From Microcaldota archaeon (GTDB lineage Archaea; Micrarchaeota; Micrarchaeia; Micrarchaeales; Micrarchaeaceae): a stretch of DNA of 32,338 nt. The position numbers and the translations under genes were made by a program. The notes under the pieces were generated by a model. That model was not told the DNA's origin, made no database searches, and worked only from the letters and a program-made list of their open reading frames with translations. The stretch covers positions 1-32,338 of the forward strand of contig JASHRX010000047.1 of the NCBI GenBank assembly GCA_030037075.1. Direction: 5' to 3'. Below are positions 9,287 through 17,565 of the stretch, piece after piece (the stretch's first letter is position 1; each line of letters starts with the position of its first letter).

Positions 9287-10992
9287 CAGATCCCCGCGCG
9301 GTTGGTAACGAAGAATCCGTTTATGAACATGTACTTGGTCTTGGTCTTCTTCAGAGTCTCGATCGCGTCGTGCGGGTTCATGACTATCGGCAGTCCGTGT
9401 ATGTTGAAGCTGGTGTTGAGCACTACTCCATAACCGGACTGCCTCTTTATCGCGCCGAGCATGTCCCTGTAGAGCGCGTTCTCGCTGCCCACCATGTGCG
9501 GCCTCGCGGATCCGTCTACATGCATCGTAGACTTTGTCATCTTCCTTGCATCTTCCTTCACCATGTAGGCCATCGTCATGTACTTGCTTACCCCTCTGTC
9601 GTCGTATTCGAGCATGCGGTCCGCTTCTCCCTCCAGCATCGACGGCGCAAAGGGCTGGAACCACTCCCTCTTCTTGACATAAAGGTTGAGCCTCTCTTTC
9701 ACTTCCTCGGATTCGCTGGGCGCGAGTATGCTCCTGTTGCCCAGCGCCCTGGGCCCGAATTCCATGCGGTCCTGGAACCAGAATACGTAGTTGCCCTTGC
9801 TGATCAGCTCGGCTGCGTGCGATGCATGCTCGGCCGGCGACTCCCTCTGCGCGATTAGGCTCCTGTCCCTCTTCAGTATATCTTCGGTAACGTTATCGCC
9901 ATAAGAGGGCCCCAGATAAGCTGTCATCGCGTACTTCGACTTGCCGGTCAGCTCGTAGTTTGTGTAGAGCGCTGCCCCCAAGGCTATTCCTCCGTCGCCC
10001 ATGTGGGGGAAGACGTGCCAGTGCTTCAGCGCATTGAGCCTCCTTATCAGCATGTTCGCCTTCACGTTGGAGAAGACCCCTCCTGCAAGCGCCACGTCGT
10101 ACATCCCAAATCGGTCCATCGAGTTGCTTACAAGTTTTCCTATAATGTTGCTGAAGAGCTGCTGCACGAAATAGGCGAACTGCTCTCTCGGTGTCTTCCA
10201 CGCTATCCTCTGCAGCATCTCGAACTGCCTTAGCGGCCCGTACTTCGCCTTCACGACCGTGCCAACAGCTGAGTAGAAGCCCTTCAGCACGTTGTCGTCG
10301 AATTCAAATGGATAGGAGTAGTCCGCCATCGCCATCAGCTTGCCTTCATCTTCCATCTCGCGCATGCCGATTATGTTGGTGGCTTGCTCGAAGAAGATTC
10401 CCAGCGAGTCTCTCGCCCCAACGCTGATGTGCCTTATAAGCTTCCCGTTCTCGAGGGTGCTGACCGTCGCTGAGAGCCCGTCTCCCAGGCCGTCGGTTGT
10501 TATTATCAAGCCCTTGTCGAACTGAGATGTGAATGCCGCTGTTGCCGCGTGCGCGGTGTGATGCTCCACCACATGCAGTTCATAGTCCTTGAAGCCCATG
10601 TGGTCCAGCTCCTTCCTTATTATCGAGCTGCTTATCTCCTTGCAGAGCGGCAGTATGCCGATGGAGGTGAGCGAGTACTTGAGGTTGTGCCTGAAGTTCT
10701 CGAACCTAGGCTTGAGCATCTTCCTCCTTCGAAAGTTGTAGTAGTTCTCGCGCATGTACGGGAACATCCTTTCGAGGGTCTTAGTGAACTCCACGGTCGT
10801 AAAAGATACATGCTCCACATCTGTTGGCTTTATCTTCGCGTACTCGAGCGCAGCCCTTATGGAATGCTGCGGGAATCCCACCTCGAGCTTCCTCTTTGTG
10901 AACCTCTCCTCGTTCGCCGCGAAGAGTATCTCGCCATCGCGTATGAGCGCCGCTCCGGCGTCATGTCCATCCCACACTCCCAGAACATACAT
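9286..10992 (-). CDS. Carbamoyltransferase, NodU/CmcH family
   Basis: MYVLGVWDGHDAGAALIRDGEILFAANEERFTKRK, VEHHTAHAATAAF, ITTDGLGDGLSATV, DRMEFGPRALGNRSILA, PFAPSML, NTSFNIHGLPIVMNPHDAIETL. Confidence 0.93.
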   Translation of the reverse strand: MYVLGVWDGHDAGAALIRDGEILFAANEERFTKRKLEVGFPQHSIRAALEYAKIKPTDVEHVSFTTVEFTKTLERMFPYMRENYYNFRRRKMLKPRFENFRHNLKYSLTSIGILPLCKEISSSIIRKELDHMGFKDYELHVVEHHTAHAATAAFTSQFDKGLIITTDGLGDGLSATVSTLENGKLIRHISVGARDSLGIFFEQATNIIGMREMEDEGKLMAMADYSYPFEFDDNVLKGFYSAVGTVVKAKYGPLRQFEMLQRIAWKTPREQFAYFVQQLFSNIIGKLVSNSMDRFGMYDVALAGGVFSNVKANMLIRRLNALKHWHVFPHMGDGGIALGAALYTNYELTGKSKYAMTAYLGPSYGDNVTEDILKRDRSLIAQRESPAEHASHAAELISKGNYVFWFQDRMEFGPRALGNRSILAPSESEEVKERLNLYVKKREWFQPFAPSMLEGEADRMLEYDDRGVSKYMTMAYMVKEDARKMTKSTMHVDGSARPHMVGSENALYRDMLGAIKRQSGYGVVLNTSFNIHGLPIVMNPHDAIETLKKTKTKYMFINGFFVTNRAGI

Positions 10993-10999
10993 TTAATCC

Positions 11000-12685
11000 C
11001 TAGAACGCCTGCCCCGCCTTTCTCTTCTCGATCTCCTCCTTTATCGACGTTATGAACTCCTTAATCGGCATTACCTTCTGCTTCTCCGACCTGCTTCTTA
11101 CTGCTACCGCCTTCGACTCAGCCTCTCGCTTCCCGACTATGAGCATGTAAGGGATCTGGTGTATCTGCCCTTCTCTTACCTTGTAATCCAGCTTCTTGTC
11201 AGACACATCTATCTCCGCTCGTATCCCGTTCTTCCTAAGTTCCTTGAATACCTCATCGGCGTAATCGTTCGTCTGCTCCGATATGCTCACGACCCTCGCC
11301 TGCACTGGGGCAAGCCAAGTCGGGAATTTTCCCTGATAGTGCTCTATCAGCACTCCCATGAACCTCTCGAGCGTCCCGAAGACCGCCCTGTGTATCATTA
11401 CAGGCGTGTGTTCCGCGCCATCCTGTCCTACGTACTTGATGTTGAACCTCTGAGGCATCTGGTAGTCCACCTGGATGGTCGCGCACTGCCACTTCCTTCC
11501 CATGGAGTCTGTAACATCAAAGTCTATCTTTGGCCCATAGAACGCGCCCTCCTTGTCCTTAATGTTGTACTTTATCTTGTTCGACTCGAGCGCCTTCTTC
11601 AGCGCATCTGTGGCCTTCTCCCAGAGCTTCTCATCTCCAAGATGATTGTCTGGCATGGTCGATAGGTTGAACTGAACATTCATGCCAAGAGTGTCGTAGA
11701 CCTCCCTGACGAACTGCAGCATCAGCTTTATTTCATTCTCTATCTGCTCATCCGTCAGGAAGATGTGGCCGTCGTCCATTGTCATCTCCCTCACCCTGAA
11801 CAACCCGGTCAGAGCGCCGCTTATCTCGTTCCTGTAAAGCCTGTCGATTATCGCGGTTCTCCATGGAAGCTCCCTGTAGCTCCACTTCCTTGTCTTGTAA
11901 ATCAGTATGGTCGACGGGCAGTTCATCGGCTTCATTCCAAGCTGGTCTCCTGCAACGTCGAATACGAACATGTTCTCCCTGTAATGGTCTATGTGGCCGC
12001 TCACGTGCCAGAGCGCGATGTTCGCCAACGTCGGCGTGCTTATCTCCTCATAGTCGTACTTGTTGAGCAGCTCCCTTATGAAGTTGATTAATTGCCTGTA
12101 TACCAGAAGGCCGTTCCTGTGCCAGTAGACCATTCCTGGAGAAACTTCCTGGAAGCTGAAGAGGTTCAGTTTCTCGCCTATCACCCTGTGATCTGTATCT
12201 GGCAGCCCTACAAAATCGCTCTTCTTCACTATTGATGTGTCCACCTTCTTCGGCTTGACGGGCTTTGCAGACTCCGATGAACCATAGCTCTTGAACATCT
12301 CGGCCAAGGGATGCCCTTTCGCGGAGAACGCCAACCGCTTGTTCCAGCCGAACGGCGCCCTGTACACCTTAAGCTTGCTCTTCTCCGCCTCTTTTACCAT
12401 GTAATCCAGTATGTTCATGGCACGCTGCGGCTCCTCCAGGCTCTGGCTGAGGTGCGCGAACGGGTATATCACAATGTTCTTTATCTTCTGCTTCCCTGCA
12501 AAGTCTATCAGTTCCTTCACGGCCTTGCTCGCGTCCGCTTCCGTATCCCCTCTCTCTATAGACACCATGAATACGAGCGCGTCCTTTATCGATCTTGTCT
12601 TCCTCTCAGCCTTGTCGTACGTCCCTATCTCAGGCTCGATCGGCTCGTACTCTATGCTGTTAACATCAAGCTGGATCGCCTTCAT
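11000..12685 (-). CDS. thrS: Threonyl-tRNA synthetase, archaeal type with archaea-specific N-terminal editing domain
   Basis: N-terminal domain followed by class II core (GMKPMNCPSTILIYK, RNEISGALTGLFRVREMTMDDGHIF, HRAVFGTLERFMGVLIEHYQGKFPTWLAPVQ) and anticodon-binding domain. Start likely MKAIQLD at 12685; the ORF track starts at 12694. Confidence 0.94.
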   Translation of the reverse strand: MKAIQLDVNSIEYEPIEPEIGTYDKAERKTRSIKDALVFMVSIERGDTEADASKAVKELIDFAGKQKIKNIVIYPFAHLSQSLEEPQRAMNILDYMVKEAEKSKLKVYRAPFGWNKRLAFSAKGHPLAEMFKSYGSSESAKPVKPKKVDTSIVKKSDFVGLPDTDHRVIGEKLNLFSFQEVSPGMVYWHRNGLLVYRQLINFIRELLNKYDYEEISTPTLANIALWHVSGHIDHYRENMFVFDVAGDQLGMKPMNCPSTILIYKTRKWSYRELPWRTAIIDRLYRNEISGALTGLFRVREMTMDDGHIFLTDEQIENEIKLMLQFVREVYDTLGMNVQFNLSTMPDNHLGDEKLWEKATDALKKALESNKIKYNIKDKEGAFYGPKIDFDVTDSMGRKWQCATIQVDYQMPQRFNIKYVGQDGAEHTPVMIHRAVFGTLERFMGVLIEHYQGKFPTWLAPVQARVVSISEQTNDYADEVFKELRKNGIRAEIDVSDKKLDYKVREGQIHQIPYMLIVGKREAESKAVAVRSRSEKQKVMPIKEFITSIKEEIEKRKAGQAF

Positions 12686-12833
12686 GGATACCACAAGCTG
12701 TGAATATTAGAAGAAGAACAGATATTAATATTGCCTAATACCCCCACTTACCCATGCCCTCTTTCTCTTCCATTTTTCCGGATTGCACATTTATGGAACG
12801 ACCGGGCTTCCGCGGTTGCCGTACTTACGAAAG

Positions 12834-12848
12834 GTTTTTAAATACCCC
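12834..12848 (+). promoter_or_regulatory. TATA-type promoter of pilin-like gene 1
   Basis: aggtttttaaatacc about 35-45 nt upstream of ATG 12882. Confidence 0.5.
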
Positions 12849-12881
12849 TGTCGTTATATGGTTTACATAAGGAATGAGAGA

Positions 12882-13283
12882 ATGGCTGGATTAAACAACC
12901 TTCTAGGTCTCAGAACAAGGAGAATGATATACCTATTGGGCATATCGCTTCTAATGCTGAGCGGAGTACTAGCGACAGTTGGTGTCAACGCACAGGGCGT
13001 AGTCGCCAACGTCACGCAGACCACATGCAAACTGTACAACACTGTGCATTCTGTAATATTCGTGGTAGGACTTGTGCTGATAATAGTCGGCGCATCTCTG
13101 TACGCAGGTGCGACAATACTGCCGGGTAACCTCAAGGGCAGCGCCCAGGGTTACGGAATGGGTATGATTGTCGGAGGCGTAGTGGGAGTCCTGCTGGCGA
13201 TATCCGCACCGTTCATACTGTCTGCGGTGACGGGCAACAGCCTCGCAGGGGCCGCGTGCTCATCTGTAACAACGACATTCTGA
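12882..13283 (+). CDS. VirB2/CedA1-like small two-TM pilin candidate, copy 1
   Basis: Signal-peptide-like N-terminus (…GVLATVGVNA-QG), two hydrophobic segments separated by a short basic/Gly loop (PGNLKGSAQGYG), two Cys. ORF track starts at 12783, but the TATA position favours ATG 12882. Confidence 0.65.
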   Translation: MAGLNNLLGLRTRRMIYLLGISLLMLSGVLATVGVNAQGVVANVTQTTCKLYNTVHSVIFVVGLVLIIVGASLYAGATILPGNLKGSAQGYGMGMIVGGVVGVLLAISAPFILSAVTGNSLAGAACSSVTTTF

Positions 13284-13292
13284 TGATGGAGA

Positions 13293-13320
13293 GGGGTCCA
13301 ACCCCCCTTCATTTTTTTTG
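13293..13320 (+). terminator. Hairpin plus poly-T terminator after pilin copy 1
   Basis: ggggt-cca-acccc followed by c-t-t-c-a-tttttttt. Confidence 0.6.
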
Positions 13321-13355
13321 ATTTATTTGATGTGAGCGGAGCCTATTTTCGATAG

Positions 13356-13400
13356 CTTTAAATATCTGATCATAAGCACTCTTAATGAAAGAATGGTGAA
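13356..13400 (+). promoter_or_regulatory. Promoter and leader of pilin copy 2 (duplicated upstream of copy 3)
   Basis: ctttaaatatctgatcataagcactcttaatgaaagaatggtgaa; TATA plus possible SD GGTGA 5 nt before ATG 13404. Confidence 0.55.
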
Positions 13401-13403
13401 TAA

Positions 13404-13796
13404 ATGAACACAAAAATAGGAGTCTCTGCCAGGAGAATGATATACCTAGTCGGCATGTCGCTTCTAATGCTGAGCGGAGTACTTGCAACAGTCGGCGTCA
13501 ACGCACAGGGCATAGTCGCCAACGTCACGCAGACCACATGCAAACTGTACAACACAGTGCACTCGGTAATCTTCGTGGTAGGACTTGTGCTGATAATAGT
13601 CGGCGCATCGCTCTACGCAGGAGCAACCATACTGCCTGGTAACTTCAAGGGAAGCGCCCAGGGTTACGGAATGGGTATGATTGTCGGAGGCGTAGTGGGA
13701 GTCTTGCTGGCTCTTGCCGCACCGTTCATACTGTCTGCGGTGACGGGCAACAGCGTCGCAGGGGCCGCGTGCGCAGGAGTAACAACGACATTCTGA
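13404..13796 (+). CDS. VirB2/CedA1-like small two-TM pilin candidate, copy 2
   Basis: Near-identical paralog of copies 1 and 3; 130 aa, signal peptide, TTCKLYNTVHSVIFVVGLVLIIVGASLYAGA…GMIVGGVVGVLLALAAPFILSAVTG, C-terminal Cys. Confidence 0.68.
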   Translation: MNTKIGVSARRMIYLVGMSLLMLSGVLATVGVNAQGIVANVTQTTCKLYNTVHSVIFVVGLVLIIVGASLYAGATILPGNFKGSAQGYGMGMIVGGVVGVLLALAAPFILSAVTGNSVAGAACAGVTTTF

Positions 13797-13804
13797 TGCG
13801 AAGA

Positions 13805-13833
13805 GGGGTTAAAACCCCCTTCCTTCTTTTTTT
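13805..13833 (+). terminator. Hairpin plus poly-T terminator after pilin copy 2
   Basis: ggggtt-aa-aacccc then ccttccttcttttttt. Confidence 0.6.
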
Positions 13834-13870
13834 GTTTTCTTGTAGGTTAGGCGCAGCCCATCTTCGATAG

Positions 13871-13915
13871 GTTTAAATATCTAATCATAAGCACTCTTAA
13901 TGAAAGAATGGTGAA
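13871..13915 (+). promoter_or_regulatory. Promoter and leader of pilin copy 3
   Basis: gtttaaatatctaatcataagcactcttaatgaaagaatggtgaa, a near-exact copy of the copy 2 promoter. Confidence 0.55.
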
Positions 13916-13918
13916 TTA

Positions 13919-14311
13919 ATGAACACAAAAATAGGGATCTCTGCAACGAGGATGGTATACCTATTGGGCATATCGCTTCTAATGCTGAGCGGAGTACTTG
14001 CAACGGTGAGCGTCAACGCACAGGGCGTGGTCGCCAACGTCACGCAGACCACCTGCCAACTGTACAACACAGTGCACTCTGTGATATTCGTGGTCGGACT
14101 CGTGCTGATAATAGTCGGCGCATCCATGTATGCCGGAGCGACAATACTGCCGGGTAACCTCAAGGGAAGCGCCCAGGGTTACGGAATGGGTATGATTGTC
14201 GGAGGCGTAGTGGGAGTCCTGTTGGCTATATCCGCGCCGTTCATACTGTCTGCGGTGACGGGCAACAGCCTCGCAGGGGCCGCGTGCGCAGGAGTAACAA
14301 CGACATTCTGA
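13919..14311 (+). CDS. VirB2/CedA1-like small two-TM pilin candidate, copy 3
   Basis: Near-identical to copies 1 and 2, with the same two TM segments and Cys pair. Confidence 0.68.
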   Translation: MNTKIGISATRMVYLLGISLLMLSGVLATVSVNAQGVVANVTQTTCQLYNTVHSVIFVVGLVLIIVGASMYAGATILPGNLKGSAQGYGMGMIVGGVVGVLLAISAPFILSAVTGNSLAGAACAGVTTTF

Positions 14312-14319
14312 TGCGAAGA

Positions 14320-14347
14320 GGGGTTAAAACCCCCTTCTTCTTTTTTT
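14320..14347 (+). terminator. Hairpin plus poly-T terminator after pilin copy 3
   Basis: ggggtt-aa-aacccc then cttcttcttttttt. Confidence 0.6.
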
Positions 14348-14424
14348 GTTTTTCTCTAAGTGAGCGCTAGCCTCGGTCCTATGCAATCTATTTATTAGTT
14401 GCTGTAGATTGTATACCGACCGGA

Positions 14425-15156
14425 ATGACCAACGTCCTTGAATACGCCCTGGAGACCTACTTCGGCAAGCTGGGCATAATACTGCTCTTCTCGATATCGT
14501 TCATAATAGCGATCCTAATCCCAATATTCGCGGCCTTCCCCACATACAACGACGTAGGCGCGATATTCGTGAGGACGAGCAGCGTCTTTGTCAACCTGGA
14601 CGCGCTGAACAGCGCCATAATAATCGCATCTACGCTATTCTCCCTCTTGTTCCTGAGCTTCGCCATAGTCGCGATAAACGTGATAGTCAAGCACAGCCGC
14701 ACGCACGTGCGCGTCAGCAAGGAGGTGATAAACGGTATAGAGAGGTACACCGGCAGGGTCTTCGCCGTGCTCCTTCTCTACACGTTCATAGTCGCACTCG
14801 CGAACCTCCTGAGCCATTCGTCTGCCTCCTCAGGGGTCATCACAGCGATAGTGGGCCTCGCATTCATACCATTGTTCTTCTATGCGCCCTCATCGATTGT
14901 AATAGATGATAAGGGGCTGCGCCACGCCATGACCGCGAGCGTGAGGTACTTCGTCAAGCGTTTCGACTACTTCCTTCTATGGCTTCTCATTGCAATAGTG
15001 GTAATAACCTTCTTCGACTTCCTGTTCATAACGCTTAGCGGCACGGCAGCATCAAGGTACGCGATGCTCGTCTTTGATTCCCTTTTCATACTGCCCTTCC
15101 TTGTCGTGCTGCAGAGCCAGATGTACATGAAAAGGTTCGCGCTCCTGAAGAGATAG
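14425..15156 (+). CDS. Polytopic membrane protein (about 6 TM), function unknown
   Basis: Six long hydrophobic stretches; basic C-terminus MKRFALLKR; own upstream AT-rich promoter-like ctatttattag. Confidence 0.6.
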   Translation: MTNVLEYALETYFGKLGIILLFSISFIIAILIPIFAAFPTYNDVGAIFVRTSSVFVNLDALNSAIIIASTLFSLLFLSFAIVAINVIVKHSRTHVRVSKEVINGIERYTGRVFAVLLLYTFIVALANLLSHSSASSGVITAIVGLAFIPLFFYAPSSIVIDDKGLRHAMTASVRYFVKRFDYFLLWLLIAIVVITFFDFLFITLSGTAASRYAMLVFDSLFILPFLVVLQSQMYMKRFALLKR

Positions 15157-15190
15157 CGCCGCTTAAATATCTTTCTAACGATTGGGTAGT

Positions 15191-16399
15191 ATGCGCCTGG
15201 GGATGAGCCGCATAGCCATATTAGTGGCACTATCCTTCTTGATATTCTCATCAATGGTACAGCTTGCGGGTGCCCAGTTCCCCTATGCAGTGAACTGCAC
15301 CCTCACAGGCCAGGCGACGGACATGGGCACCTGCCTGTCGTACGCAATACCCCTGGCAGGCATAGGCATACTCTTCTCGCTCACCCTTGTTGGCATCACC
15401 TTCATGCTCGGAGAGGTGATCCGCGTCAGCCCGCTCACGAACTGGTACAGGAACGAGCTCAAGGAGACTGTGAAGAGCCTGATAGTTATTGCGATCGTGA
15501 TAGGCACGCTTGCGATAATGAGCGGCGTGGCGGCGAGCCTCGCCGGGCCTCCCAACCCTGCAGTTACTACCGCGCCCTCGTCAATCACCTCGAACCTCGG
15601 GGGTCTGTACGACGGCGCGATCAACTATCTCAACACGCAGTTTGACTACGCTAACAACGCATTCAACTACTTCAACGGCCTTGCAACAGGGATAGGCCTG
15701 ATAAAGTCTCTTGGCCTCAGCCTCTGGTCCCCCGTCCCGATAGTCATCATTCCCCCAACATGGCCCGAGGTATGGTTCCGCTTCGGCTCATCCGAGGCCG
15801 TCTTCACGAGCGACATAATGGACACATCGAACATCTGGGGAGTGAACAACTACGCCTTCATAAGGAACGCCTTCGAGTACCTAATACTGCCGATGTACGT
15901 GCTCCTACAGATGCAGATAGACCTGCTACCTGCGATAATGCAGGTGGGCATGCTTATCCTCATACCCATAGGACTGGTGCTCAGGGCAATACCATTCATA
16001 AGGGGGATAGGCGGCACCCTGATAGCGGTCGGGATAGCCGTATCAATAATATACCCGACTGTGCTGATCGCCTTCAACGCGCCGATATCCGCAGCATCGT
16101 TCGCCCAGCCCCCGAGCCAGAACTACACCTGCTCATCAGGCACCTGGTTCGACTCGTTTATCTGCGACGTGGCCCAGTGGGGCTACTCGACAGGCTCTGG
16201 CTTCACAGACGGGCTGGCGAGCTTCACCTCTATATATCCTGCCTTCAATGGCCTGCAGGACTACATATACAACCTAAGCATACAGTTCGTCCTCTTCGTC
16301 CTCGATGTGCTTATAGTGGTGATACTTGCGCAGAACATAGCAAAGATGCTGGGCGGGACAATACGCCTCGGCATAGGGCACAAGCTTCAGTTGGCATGA
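15191..16399 (+). CDS. VirB6/CedA-like polytopic membrane protein, paralog 1
   Basis: Signal peptide; shared motifs GITFMLGEVIRVSPLTNWYRNELKETVKSLIVIAIVIG and LVLRAIPFIRGIGGTLIAVGIAVSIIYP. TATA gcttaaatat at 15161. Start probably ATG 15191 rather than TTG 15182. Confidence 0.6.
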   Translation: MRLGMSRIAILVALSFLIFSSMVQLAGAQFPYAVNCTLTGQATDMGTCLSYAIPLAGIGILFSLTLVGITFMLGEVIRVSPLTNWYRNELKETVKSLIVIAIVIGTLAIMSGVAASLAGPPNPAVTTAPSSITSNLGGLYDGAINYLNTQFDYANNAFNYFNGLATGIGLIKSLGLSLWSPVPIVIIPPTWPEVWFRFGSSEAVFTSDIMDTSNIWGVNNYAFIRNAFEYLILPMYVLLQMQIDLLPAIMQVGMLILIPIGLVLRAIPFIRGIGGTLIAVGIAVSIIYPTVLIAFNAPISAASFAQPPSQNYTCSSGTWFDSFICDVAQWGYSTGSGFTDGLASFTSIYPAFNGLQDYIYNLSIQFVLFVLDVLIVVILAQNIAKMLGGTIRLGIGHKLQLA

Positions 16400-16403
16400 T
16401 AGA

Positions 16404-17561
16404 ATGATAGGAGTAGCGTTACCGACGACAGGATACCCCGGATGTGCACTCTACGGGGGCACGAGCTACACGAGCGCCTTCCTGGGCATAAACTATCTTG
16501 TGATACTCACCGGATTCGCGATAGTATCCTTTGTCTACATGCTCTCCAGGTTCCTGCCGGGCAGCCTCTCGGGCAAGCTCTCCGGAGTAACGAAGGTGGA
16601 GTTTGTCGAGCTAGTAATATCCGCGGTGATAATAGGCATAGTACTAGTCTTCGCAAGCGTCGCGTGCGGTATAACCTACAACATAAGCCAGTCTGTCACC
16701 GGCAGCGGCTCATCGCCGCTCATCTTCGCCGACAGCTACATAGCTAACCTGACGTTCAACACGGGTCTCGGCCTGCTCACCCACATATACTCGTTCTCGA
16801 TATCGTACGCGCTTGCTGGCAGCATGTACGGGTACGTATCGAACCTGTTGTCGTCGTACCTCCTGAAGGAGGAGCCCACGGGCGCACTCCTCGGCATATC
16901 TGTGGCCTTCCCGGTCGGCAACGACATAGGCGGCCTGTACAGCATACTGAGCGACATGTTCGCAGGCGTGCTTGCGCCGTTGGTGATAACTGCTCTGGGC
17001 ATGCTCTTCGTCCAATGGCTTAGCTTGCCGATAATAGAGGCTACGGCCTTCGTCATTGTGCTGCCTGTAGCGATAGCCATGCGTGCGTTCGCTTACGCAG
17101 CCGCCGGGGGAGGTCTCAGGCAGGCGGCAAACTCGATACTCGCAATCGCGATAGCCGCCTACATAGTCTATCCCACTGCGATAGCGTTCGACCCATGGAT
17201 AATCAACTGGATCTACGGGCCGGCAAACCCATCATACCAATATCTTCCAAGCTACACTGTTACTTCTGTGCCGCCCGGAGTCTTCTCTGGACTGGGTGGC
17301 GGCGCGTTCCAGACGCCAGGTTTCCTGATACAGATACCAGGGGTCAGCGAGCTGCTCGCGCAGACATACAACCTAGGACTGCCTACGGATCCATTCTCGG
17401 CAGCGAACCAGCTCGCCGGGCTGATTAACGAAGTGGCGCAGTTCTTCTTCATCGGAGTCTTCCTCTTCGCGATAGATTTGGGTATAACAATAGCCTTCGC
17501 AATGGGCCTCGCAAGGGCGCTCAACTCTGGAATAGAGGGCGAGACGAGGTTCTGGAGCTGA
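16404..17561 (+). CDS. VirB6/CedA-like polytopic membrane protein, paralog 2
   Basis: Shared motifs SFVYMLSRFLPGSLSGKLSGVTKVEFVELVISAVIIGIVLVFA and IAMRAFAYAAAGGGLRQAANSILAIAIAAYIVYP. Confidence 0.58.
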   Translation: MIGVALPTTGYPGCALYGGTSYTSAFLGINYLVILTGFAIVSFVYMLSRFLPGSLSGKLSGVTKVEFVELVISAVIIGIVLVFASVACGITYNISQSVTGSGSSPLIFADSYIANLTFNTGLGLLTHIYSFSISYALAGSMYGYVSNLLSSYLLKEEPTGALLGISVAFPVGNDIGGLYSILSDMFAGVLAPLVITALGMLFVQWLSLPIIEATAFVIVLPVAIAMRAFAYAAAGGGLRQAANSILAIAIAAYIVYPTAIAFDPWIINWIYGPANPSYQYLPSYTVTSVPPGVFSGLGGGAFQTPGFLIQIPGVSELLAQTYNLGLPTDPFSAANQLAGLINEVAQFFFIGVFLFAIDLGITIAFAMGLARALNSGIEGETRFWS

Positions 17562-17565
17562 TATA

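Larger units (their letters stand above)
13336..14350 (+). repeat. Tandem direct duplication (about 515-bp unit) of promoter, pilin gene and terminator
   Basis: Copies 2 and 3 are alike from about 65 nt upstream of the ATG through the terminator; start-to-start spacing is 515 bp (522 bp between copies 1 and 2). Confidence 0.75.

Noticed and set aside
9287-9664. N-terminal extension of the 700-aa minus-strand ORF (MVPALCAVDAGGRSGPHARIRRQ…)
   Set aside because: It is an out-of-frame reading of the carbamoyltransferase gene; the real glycosyltransferase starts at MLSINSVNEY (9286).
12834-14350. Tandem repeats considered as a CRISPR array or satellite
   Set aside because: The repeat unit is a complete roughly 515-bp gene with promoter and terminator; no short repeat/spacer structure.
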